From: Paraspadella gotoi
Taxonomy: Eukaryota; Chaetognatha
DNA: 64,000 bases
Direction of reading: 5' to 3'
Assembly: GCA_051294375.1 (NCBI GenBank)
Contig: CM119267.1
Span: forward strand, 19,442,709 to 19,506,708
Below, piece after piece: positions 35,168 to 45,309 of this stretch. The position numbers and the translations under genes were made by a program. The notes under the pieces were generated by a model that was not told the origin of the DNA, ran no database searches, and saw only the letters and a list, made by a program, of their open reading frames with translations. The stretch's first letter is position 1. Each line of letters opens with the position of its first letter.

Positions 35168-37889
35168 CTTTATTATTATTTTTTTTTCTTGTTCCCCGGA
35201 AGTTAAGATTCCTAATGTATATTCATTATTCAATAGAATGAACAAAGTGTACCATAGTGTAAATAATATTTTCTCAAAAAAGGTCATGCGATTCAGTCAT
35301 GCGATACTCGAAGTTTCAAATCATTTTTTTAATTTTTATTATTTTGAAGACATTAAAAGTTAAATGAGTTTTTCACGATCATTTTTTATCATATCACTCG
35401 CTATTGATAAAATTCGCGAAATTATCGATGAAATCGTCGCATTTATATTTTCTTATTATCTTTTAAAAGGGAGGCTTCGACCAACCACAGCCCTTTCCCT
35501 AGTCAGGACTCAGGAGGCGAAATAAAGCTTATTTAATTAAATGAATTAAATTAATTTGCATTGATTGTATCTTTTTCGGAATTAATCAGTGTGTTCAGAA
35601 GGTATCGGCCACGCCTCTTTTCCTTTCGATGGTGACGCTCAAAAATAAAACGTCGAAAACACAGATCGAAGCTAAAAAAAAAACGAAAAGGGAAAAAAAA
35701 GAGCATCTCTCGAAGACGTCGCTTTTCGCCCCTGCGGACTCAAATCGGTTCCCGAGCGTCGTCCCCGCGTCTTCTCCCGCGTTGACCTTTGACCCGCGCC
35801 CATCTTCGCCCATCTTCGCCCATTTTCTCGTTCCCGCCCTTTTCTTGGTGGGGCCTCCCACCTCCCACCACCATTTTCCTTCTTCTCTGTCGCTGTTAGC
35901 GTCTTCTCTCTTTTTTTTCTGTTTCTTTTTTCAGAAGCTCTTGACGCTTTTTGAGTCAGAGACCCTTTTTTTGGACGCTCGCCAACCTTCGTCGCCCACG
36001 TCGACGCCGAGACTCTCCTCCTCTCTCTCTCTCTCTCTCTCTCTCGTCTCCGTCTCTGCCCCTCTCTCTCTGACTCATTTTTATTTTGATCAGTTTCTGC
36101 CGCTTCCGGCCGTTTGAGGTCAATGTCTTTCCTTTCTTCTTTGCACCTTCTTCTTCATTAACCCATTTCCATCTATACTTATCAGGAATTAACTAATAAC
36201 TATTATTCGAATACATACTGCTTAATTATCATCCCAACCAGAAACCGCTAAAAGTATTCTTTACTCTCCCCCCGCCACTTTGCTACTTACTATACCGTTT
36301 TAACCTTACCTGTTTTTTTGAACTCGGTTCAACTTCGAGCCAAAAAAAAACTCTTCTTTTAATTTTCGTTGACCTTATCTTTCTCGTTTCAACTGAGTTT
36401 CTTTTAGATCTCACTCTGCCTCACCAACTCAGAAAGCCGAACAAACCCACTATAATAAATATTTTTTACCTTACATTTTTTTCCTTCGCGGCTAACTCTG
36501 TCTTTTATCTTTCTATAGTTCTTCTCTCTCTCTCGTCCTCTCATCTCTCTGTTCTCTCTCTGTCTTAATCTTCTCAGTCTCTCTCTCTCTCCCTCCTCTC
36601 TGTCTTTAAAGTGGCCTATAATCTCCAGAAGCCCTCGTATCAGCGAAGGCCCCGGGAAGCAGCCGCGCTGCGGGCCGAGTCGGCTTCTCCCCAGCCTTCG
36701 GACTTACTTCGCTCGGCTCTTCTTACTCCTCTTCCTCTTCCTTCTCTCTGTCTCGCGGATCTCGCGCGACGGCGCGATGTCCGATCCGATCGGAGCCTGC
36801 AGCGGCAAACTTATCTCTTCTCTCTCTCTTACCCTCTGTCCCGCCGCAGTCTATTCTCTCTGCTCCGAGCGGATCGATCATGGGTTCGCGCGGATCCGGG
36901 AGTGCTTCTTTCTTCAGAAATTTCATTTGAGATAGGCAGATCTTTTATTACGGGTATTTTCAACAGATGAATTGGAACTTTAAATAACTATTATTTCTTT
37001 CTTCCCCTCTGATAAATATGCAAACACGTCTTTATTTATATAGTATTTATGCTTCTGCCTCATAACATAGATCTCACTGGTGTTGAAATTGTCTATGGTT
37101 TTTCAAAAATACGGTAGAGCACTGATTTCTTTTATGACAATCATTCTATTACGGTATCTGCCTTAATTAACAGATGAAACTTAAAAATATTTTTCAGGGC
37201 AGAAGCAAACCTTTTTAGAGAATCAAATTGCTCGTAAGATCGTGTTGCGTATTTTTAGAGATACTATCTGCTTTGGCAAAAAATGGCACCGACTATATTA
37301 TAAAAAAATTTTTTTCTTTGTGTGTTTTCACCTCTTTTCTTATTTCTTTCTTTCTCGACTTTTTTTTCGATACCTCTGCTCTTTTATTCTCTCTTTCTCT
37401 GTACTTTTTCCTCCCTTTCTCCAACGTTTTCTAACCCTCATATTTTTGTGTGCATCCTTTCCTTTCTTCCTCTACAGCTTTTTTCCCTACCCTCTACTCT
37501 ATTAAAAGTAGCAAAAATGATATTGATTTCTTGATTAGGAAAATGCAGCAGATGATTTCAATTATTCCGATAGTCCCAGCAGCCACTTTGTCTAGAGCTA
37601 AATTTTTTATCAATTCTGTTTATATATTTTTAGCATTATTGGAAAAAGTTGTTTTTTTCTAAATTCCCCGATCAAAATCACTGCCGAATAGTATTGTGTG
37701 ATTGTCCATTCTACTGTAAAGAAAGGTTGTTATGATTCTTATGCCATGCAAGGGTAAATAAGTGAATAAATCTTATTCTTATTGTTAAAAGATATGCTTG
37801 CTCAATTCATTTATGGTCAAATTTTCGCGCGGCAGCTCGTCTCCCGCTCAATTTTTCAGCAGAATTTTTCCATTCAGTGTTAGTTTTTT

Positions 37890-38167
37890 TTCTAGTTTTT
37901 CTTTCTTATATAATTTTGTAAAAAAGCTGAAAAATCTTTTTAAAATTAGACCTCTTACCCTTTTTTGGAAAAAAAAAATTTAAACTTCGAAAAAGATTTT
38001 GTTCTACAATTTTTTAAGAAAATTAAGCTCGCTGATTTATCGGAATTTTTTTTAACTACTTTCCCAAATGATTATAAAAGAAAAATATATGACTCAGAAC
38101 CCAGCTTAAGTTAAAGGTCAAACGTTATGTTTTCAGCTTTTTACCCCCCCTGTTCACTTGTCCCTTA
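37890..38167. mobile_element. partial relative of the inverted-terminus element
   Basis: Shares with 18060-18333 the landmarks attaagctcgctgatttat, aactactttcccaaatgat, ccagcttaagttaaagg and the end ccccccctgttcacttg-tcccttaa. No matching left end was found nearby, so it looks 5'-truncated. It lies outside the triplication, which shows the element is a dispersed family. Confidence 0.6.
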
Positions 38168-38577
38168 AGGTCCCAGATTAGAACAAACAATCTTTCTTGG
38201 TTTTAGAGTCAAAACGCGCTAAAGTTTTCCAGAAAACTTAGGATATTTAACTATAAACTTTCAGAATTGTCACAATACGCTTTCAATCAAAAATTTCTTT
38301 TTTTAAAAACTGTTTTCTTAATTGTATTTGGCTTTAATTGAAGCAACAAACTAACTAAAGTCCAAATGTAACTTTTTTAAAAGGAAGGTCATTCACCATT
38401 TGTACATAAAATCCCATTGAATTGTAAGTGATTTACACAGCGAGGCCAGTTTGTTTTGCCTTATCTAGTGAGTAATGACCTAATATAGTTCTCTAGCGCC
38501 TAGAGAATTTTTGAAGCGCTAAAATCTGTTTCCTCCAAAAATGGTGGACTTGACTTGTCGACGGATTGTTTCGGGAA

Positions 38578-38601
38578 TGAGAGAGAGAGACGGAGGAGAG
38601 A

Positions 38602-38632
<31 letters not shown>
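38578..38632. repeat. (GA)n microsatellite
   Basis: GA-rich run with an interrupted centre. A CT run follows at 38841-38874 on the other side of a GC-rich island, so the two could pair as an inverted repeat. Confidence 0.85.
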
Positions 38633-38635
<3 letters not shown>

Positions 38636-38840
38636 AATTCGGGCCCCGATCGCGCTTCGGGACTTCTGACCGGCAAGAAGCGACCGACTTTGACACCATT
38701 GGAGAGAGAGAAAATCTTCCTGATCCGAGCGGAAGAAGTCCGGAACGGAGAAGTGATCGGTCCGGCAGCCCGCGCCCGCTGCTCCGGTGACGGCTGCATC
38801 CGGGAGAGAACTGTATATGACTCCTGTTCTTTATCTTTCT

Positions 38841-38875
<35 letters not shown>

Positions 38876-39868
38876 CCCTGCTCTTCTCTCTTCTCCCTTC
38901 TCCCTCCACCCTCCTCTTCTCTATCTGCTTTTCCTCCCTTGTTTTCTTTCGCCTTCAGCTCCCCCCCTTGTTACCTAATTTCCCCCCCAAACCTTTTCCC
39001 TTCCTTCCTTTCCCTTCCTCCCTTCCCTTCCCTTTCTTTCTCTAATTCCTACTCTTTCGCCCTTTTCTCTTTTCCCCTTCTCCTCCTCCCTTCCTCCTCC
39101 TCATCCTCCCCTCACCTCATCTCGACCTTGTCCCGACCTCATCAAAGAGAATTCAGGTTATGAAAGGAAAAGAGAAAAAGTCGAGGGACGAAAGGAGGAA
39201 AAAAGGAAAAAAAAAAAGAAGGAAAAGAAAAGAAAAGAATATTGGGAACAGCGTTTTTTGGCGTCGAACATGGACCAATTCCGACATGGCGCATGGTCTC
39301 TGACAAGGCGCGATCCAGTTTTTACTGTTTTCTGACATTAACTGACATTAACTGAATGATTCTTTCTAGTTCTTTTCATATTATTCCTATTCCATTTGAG
39401 ACTTACTAGTTGAGATAGTTTCTCAAATAAAATCTTCATCAAGATTTGAGCAAAGTAAAGGGTTCTGTCATCCAAATTTCACGCTTCCTGATATCCTTTC
39501 TGTCATCGCTCACTCTTTGTCCTCCCTGACCATTCATCGCGAAAGTCGGTAAATACTAAAATCGTCAATATTGATTGCGTAAATATTACGCACCTACTTG
39601 GCCCGTCCTCTCTCGGTGTTTTAAAATCGCGCGATATCTCGCCGAGTGACGCAACCGGCCAAAAAAACCAATAATTTGCGTTGTTGGCTATTGTTTGATT
39701 TGTTAAACGAAACTTTGTTTTCGTTTGATAGCTACCACGTAAGAGATATAAGCGAAAAAGCAAGGATATTTGATGCCTTCGATCGATGAATGCCGTACGT
39801 GTGTCAAAACAAACGCGTCTCCTAGCGACGGATTTGATAATTTTACTTGATAAAACCCCAAAAAAATA

Positions 39869-41765
39869 ATGGAATCTCCCGAGCCCGGTTCGATCCTCGT
39901 CAACTTGCGGCGCCGTTGGGAATCCTTCGCCGAAACGACGTCCACCCACGGCGTCTTCAACGTCTCTCGCGGCGCTTCCATCTTTTCCAAGATTTTCTGG
40001 GCGGCGTCGGTGGCAGCGCTCGCCTATCTTTCGGCCCACAACGTTGGAAAGACTGTAAGGAAGTATTTGGACGCGGAGACTGTGGTAAGGACGGAGGCCG
40101 AAGGCGAACGTCACATCGCTTTTCCCGCCGTCACCGTCTGCAATCTCAATCCGTTTCGGAAGAGTTGTTTGGAGGAAGATTCCAGAGGGTACTTTTAGTG
40201 ATGGTGGTAGAGATTTGAAAAAATGTGAAGGGTGGTTTTAAAAGAGTTTAAAATCTTGTTTAATCGCATTGATAATCAGTGCAATGAAAAATTTATCCCG
40301 CAGGCTTTTTTTTTTTTTGCAAAACGGTTAGATCCTAAATTTCATTATTTACTTACATAAAATCAATTATTTATCATCATCTTTTATTTAGGACATACTA
40401 ATGACAAACCATGGAACGTTCATTGAACGTAGATTTTAGAATCATCATTTAAATGAGATCGGAATAATATTTTTTATTTATGTTTATTTTTTTACTTTAT
40501 TCATTATAGGTATATATACGTATATATATATACATATTTTTTAACAAATACTAACCCCCCCTCCACCGCTTTCATCCACAGTTTCGAAGGAGGCTTTAGA
40601 ATAGAGGAAGCGATCTATGAACCGAATTTTAATCAAACTCACTTGATCAAAACCATGGAAATCGGCATGCTGCAACGTAACAGTTCACTGGACATTATGA
40701 CGAATCGCCTTTTTGACAAAATATGGATCCCTTTTTTCGCGGCGATAGCTCCCGAACTTGCGAAAAAATTAGGTCACCAAAGGAACGACTCGGTGCTCTT
40801 CTGCATTTTCAACAACCGGCGTTGTGAGGAAGGCACTTGGACTCAAAGCTTTTCGATGTCATACGGAAATTGCATGACCTTTAACGGAGATAAGACAAAC
40901 GTTTCAAAGTCAGGGAATATTGGCAGAAACTCTGGATTGTCGCTAATTCTCAATGCTCAGGTAAAGACGGAGAGGACGAAGTTACGAATGAAGCACTTTC
41001 CAAATCCTTGGTTTATTTCACAAACCCTCTATCACAAATCACAATACTACTTTTCTCAAGGTTGACGAGTATCTCAACCGAACTCTTGGTCAACGCGGCT
41101 TCGTCGTTCGCATCCACAATCAGAGCGAGACGCCCTTACCCGGCATCAAGGGCCTGACCTTGCCGTTGGGAGTCCAGACCGAGATCGGATTCAAAAAGAA
41201 ACGAATCGTGCGGCTGGGGAAGCGGAAGCGTGGGTTATTCACTTTTAACTTCAGCAACTGCCTCGCTAGGGAAGAAGACCGAGAACACGAGGACATTTTT
41301 CACGGACATTTTCATCCCTTTGAAACCTACAGTTCGATGGCGTGTCAGTTCGCTTGTTATCAGAGTGAAATGCTTGAAAGAGAAAACTGCACGCTTCCGT
41401 TGTATCCTCTGCCCAGTAATAAAAGAACGGACGGCATTATCGACGTGAATAAGTCCAGAGGTTGCCAAAGTATTTGGGAGCGGAGTGATAGTAGTGGCGT
41501 TCCCGAAGTGTTGGATCTGTGCAAGATTCGATGTCCCGATTTGTGTGACAAGACTGCTTACGACATAGAGAGCTCTATGAGCCCATGGCCGGAGGATCCT
41601 TGGCTCGAAGACATGCTCAACGATTGGTTGGAATCCCTCGCCGTCAAATCGCTGAATAATTTGGCCTTTTTGAATGTCTACCCTTTGGAAACTGTCGTCG
41701 AAACCATTTTCGAGGAGCCTGTGATCGCTGATGGATTTGAACTATTGTCGGGACTATGGGCTTAA
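39869..41765 (+). pseudogene. DEG/ENaC-family channel, gene 1 of 3, second membrane helix lost
   Basis: Exons 39869-40188, 40582-40960 and 41061-41765 join in frame (phases 2 and 0) to about 467 residues. Exon 1 has the gating-type STHGV (His-Gly) motif, a first helix (IFSKIFWAASVAALAYL) and FPAVTVCNLNPFRKS, typical of DEG/ENaC subunits. Exon 3 has the conserved cysteine block MACQFACYQ and CPDLCD, and the pre-helix VVETIFEEPVIADGFELL. The paralogues continue FSxIGGTxGLCLGMSVFS, the GxS filter and second helix. Here a 10-base deletion after about 41749 shifts the frame into a stop, giving LLSGLWA. Downstream DNA still encodes helix-like sequence (LIELLQF) in another frame, with a disturbed G-run. 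It cannot form a normal pore as written. Alternatives are a regulatory truncated subunit or a sequence error. AATAAA at 42141-42146. Confidence 0.8.
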
Positions 41766-42542
41766 TGTTTGGGGGGGCATGTTGTCCTCAGCTGATAGAG
41801 CTTTTGCAATTTAGCCTCGGTTCTTGATATTTTGGTCAGAGGAACTGTGAGGGTTAGCTCAATCGATTTTCCTTCAAATGCAGAGAAACGGCCCCTGTAA
41901 AATGAAAATTACTTTTGATTTTAGATCAAAAGTCTTAGCGGCCGGAAATAGTAATTCGGTTGTATTTATTTTAATGCACGATAAAGTTAACTCGCTTGGA
42001 ATGTGACTAATATGGTCTATTCCATACTCTTTATTCCACACTCTCCTTGTTGAAAGATTCAACCTCGTTTAAACACATTTTTGCCTTGGTATTAATGCAA
42101 CTGATGTTTGTCTGGCCAATTTATGAACTGAGTAAAAATCAATAAAACCATTGTCTTTGCAACTTTGTATATTTTCCTGAATTATTAGGTATCAACGAGT
42201 TTTAATATTAGTTTATTGAGGCTAACCCATATTTTAAACAAAACACTTCTCAAAACGTGGTTCAATTAAAAATAAAATATGCCGATCATCTAAAATTATG
42301 CTCATCAATGAACTATGTAAATTTTGTTTATTTTAAAAGTGTATCCAATAACGCTTGAAAAAATATTTACCTCCATCAAACGATTTTTACGCATATTTGC
42401 TTTTTGTTGTATACCTCAGCGTATCTCAGTAACAAAAGAAACATCGAAAAAAAATGTTTCGATTTAGTAAACACGCGCTACGCTATCCCGTTTCGTTTGG
42501 CCGAGAGTCGATCGATCCTCGACCATTCCATTTCTGACAACC
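41766..42542. other. spacer between DEG/ENaC genes 1 and 2
   Basis: Begins with remnants of the lost C-terminal coding region of gene 1 (to about 41815), then AT-rich DNA with the polyadenylation signal of gene 1 at 42141-42146. The promoter of gene 2 must lie here, but no clear TATA box or initiator can be singled out. Confidence 0.5.
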
Positions 42543-44275
42543 ATGACGCAACGACTCCCCGTCTTCGCCGCCCTCCGGCGTCGATTTTTCGAATTCGCGT
42601 CGTCCACGTCGACCCACGGCGTCGGAAATCTCGAAAACAGCCGTAGCGTGGTTGCCAAACTATCGTGGGCTGCGGCCCTGGCATTTTTCGGCTACCTAGC
42701 TTCCGACTATATCTCCAGGAGCGTTGAAAAGTTTTTGAACGCAGAAACGATGGCTAAAATAGTTTATCACACGGAAGATGGGTTCGTATTTCCCGCCGTT
42801 ACCATCTGCAATTTGAATCCGTTTCGAAAGAGTCGCCTCCTCAAAAATTTAGCTGGGTAATTTAGCTGAAGCATTTGTGTTCGAAAATCGGTGAAAACAT
42901 GTCTTTTTTTTTTCCAAATAGTGAAACAAATATCATTGTCGGGGATGAAATTCTCGAAAAGGAAAAAGTTAATTATAGTATGGTATTCAATTGGATGCAG
43001 CATACGTTGCTGTACAACAATTTGTCGACAGTTAGTCGACAAGTTCGATCATTTGAAAAAATTTTGATCAACGGTTTCTCAATACTGAGTTTTCGGGACG
43101 CAATGCAAGCTGGGCATCAAAAATGTGACACCATAATCGATTGCGTTTACAACAACCAACGATGTTCTATGGACAGTTTGGAGTTTGAGCTACTCCTTCG
43201 GTTTATAATGGAAACTGTTCGTCTTTAACGGAATCAAGGAATAGCTCCAATCAATCAGACAAATACAGGAAAGATGGTCTTGAAATTATTCTCAATGGAC
43301 AGGTACGTGTATAATTATATATCGTCTTATTTTCTAACGTTTATTTTTTCTGATTTCAATATTTTTTTTTTATCCGAACAGTTAGAGGAATACTTAAACA
43401 GCACTCGTTCACAGAGCGGTTTTATTGTTCGAATCCACAATCAGACGGAATCACCAATGATGGAGGTCAAGGGTCTGTCCATTCCTTTGGCGGCGAAAAC
43501 CGAAATCGGATTTAAAAAGAAAAGAGTTCAATTGTTGGGAAACAAATCAGTTCACATTCCTTTTACTGACAAAGTTATTTACACGTTCAACTTCAGCCGC
43601 TGCTTGAAAAATACGGACTGGAAGCCGAAAAATCCAACCGAGTCTCCGTCCTACTACTCTTCGATGGCCTGTCAATACGCATGCTATCAAAATTTAATAC
43701 ACGAGGAGCTCGGCTGTTATCTACCATCATATCCATTGCCAGATAATAGCGGTTTAAACGTCAGTCAACTCGATATGAAAAACTTTACAACCTGCATGAA
43801 ATCGTGGGATACCGATCGGAAATTGTGGGGAAATATCACGAAAACCTGCATAAATTCCTGCCTCGAACTCTGCGACACGACCTACTACGAGCTGCAGACC
43901 TCCAGCACTCCGTGGCCCGAGAACTCGTGGTACTGGGACATTTTAAGGAAGGACTTGAAAAATTTTAAAGAATATCCAGCCGATGAAGATTGGGAATGTC
44001 CGCGAGGGGAGGCGTCTTCCTTGGAGAGTCTCGACCACATCTCCGTCGACAACCTCGCGTTTCTCTCCGTCTACCTACTCGACGACCGAGTTGAGACCGT
44101 GGTAGAGGAACCCGTCATCCCAGACGGCTTTGCACTTTTCTCCTCCATCGGCGGGACGATGGGCCTTTGTCTCGGAATGTCCGTTTTTAGCGTCATGGAG
44201 ATTGTTGGGTTTTTAGTGGAGGTCGTTAAAGTACTCATGCGATGCGGTGGTCATAAAGTCGAGGGGGAAAAGTGA
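42543..44275 (+). CDS. DEG/ENaC-family sodium channel subunit, gene 2 of 3, with a disturbed exon 2
   Basis: Exons 42543-42856, 42922-43302 and 43382-44275 have the same phases (2, 0) as gene 1. Exon 1 has STHGV, a first helix (LSWAAALAFFGYLASDYI) and FPAVTICNLNPFRKS. Exon 3 (297 residues) is intact through the extracellular cysteine block (MACQYACYQ, CLELCDTTYY) to SSIGGTMGLCLGMSVF with GMS as the GxS selectivity filter, the second helix and a short basic tail. Exon 2 is 381 bases against 379 in gene 1. Reading in frame it reaches a stop at 43226-43228. A W-S-x-S block, a GNC block and VFNG, which align with WTQSFSMSYGNCMTFNG of gene 1, lie in other frames, so small indels at about 43160-43215 break the frame. 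The family forms amiloride-sensitive, trimeric Na+ channels at the plasma membrane. AATAAA at 44864-44869. Confidence 0.82.
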
Positions 44276-45309
44276 TCGACCTCGATCTCTCTCTATTTTT
44301 CCGCTTAGATACAAACTCGTTCTGAAAAATTTATTCACAATCTAAAAAAAAAAATCACAATGAGGACAGATTAGTAACTCGCAAGTGGCGATTAGATAAT
44401 TATTCTAGATAGCATTCAGTAATGTATCTTCTTCCAGAAATTGTACTTTTAGTTTGTATTTCATTTAAAGTTAAAACGATCGTTGTTGCGTCCACAATCG
44501 CTCACTTTCTTTATAATTTTTGTTGCAATTTTTGTCTCGCAAATAACATATTTTATAGATGTAATAGAATCTATTAAATCTTAATGGTGTATAGTTTTTT
44601 GGGGGGGATTAATGTGGATATGAAGAGAACCCGAATTTCTTTCAAAAAATCGATGAGGATTTTATGTAGAATTTCCACTATGGTATAGTAAGGTGGACAG
44701 TTTTCTTCGGGTTAAAAATTGTTATGAAATTCTGATACAACCCAAATATATGAAGCTATATTTATAAAATTCATTGATATTTATAAAGCTTGCAGATTTA
44801 GGTAAAAGAAAACTTAATTTCAAATGTATACTAAATTACTATTCACTACCTAATTTTGGTCTTAATAAAAACAAACTTTTGTTGGAAAACTTTAGTAAGA
44901 AGAAAAAAAATATTTCACTGATCCTATGACAGGATCAGTGAAACATAGGCTATGTTTTCTCTTTTTATCTGTGGTGGTACTAAATCGGTATGAAAACAAA
45001 ACTGAGTTAACAATATGTAATCGAGTCTAGTTTAACTTAGTAGTTTTATTGACATAAATTCTCAGACTCTGTCTCAGACTCAGACTTTCCACTCAGTATT
45101 GAAAATAAACTACACTTTATAAAAAATAACTAAATTCAAAATTTCATTTATTATTATTATTATTATTTTTATTATTATTATTAAATAACTTAATTCAAAA
45201 TCATACGTTGAGAGAAAAGTCTCGAGTGGTGACTTATTATAAATCTCATTCGTCCTCCAAGTATCGAATTCACTTCCTCCCGCGACGATTCGAAGGACGA
45301 ATTCCGCCA
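44276..45309. other. spacer between DEG/ENaC genes 2 and 3
   Basis: AT-rich. Holds the polyadenylation signal of gene 2 (44864-44869), a perfect 13-bp inverted repeat just after it, and a (TTA)n array at about 45144-45182. No gene. Confidence 0.55.
44913..44956. repeat. two adjacent short inverted repeats
   Basis: TTTCACTGATCCT (44913-44925) pairs perfectly with AGGATCAGTGAAA (44931-44943) around a 5-base loop. Immediately overlapping, AAACATAG and CTATGTTT (44941-44957) form a second 8-bp foldback. They lie about 45 bases after the AATAAA of gene 2, so a 3'-end structure is possible. Confidence 0.7.

Larger units (their letters stand above)
35135..39868. other. gene-poor interval between the triplication and the DEG/ENaC cluster
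   Basis: No gene is supported. Contents are an (ATT)n array to 35180; a CpG-bearing stretch around 35600-36110 with a CT run (36010-36045); T/C-rich DNA at 36500-36860 with another GC-rich island at 36620-36900; a relative of the inverted-terminus element at 37890-38167; a GC-rich island at 38640-38815 between a GA run and a CT run; and purine/pyrimidine tracts to 39240. The islands may be promoters or first exons of unseen genes, but I found no start or splice pattern I trust. Confidence 0.45.

Noticed and set aside
35629-36117. 162-codon forward frame in a CpG-bearing region
   Set aside because: Lys-rich then Ser/Pro/Leu-rich, ends in CT repeats; no recognisable domain and no splice partner. 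More likely promoter or UTR sequence.
36611-36970. 119-codon frame in a GC-rich island
   Set aside because: Arg/Ser/Leu-rich without domain, overlapped by CT repeats and an antisense frame; a promoter island is as likely.
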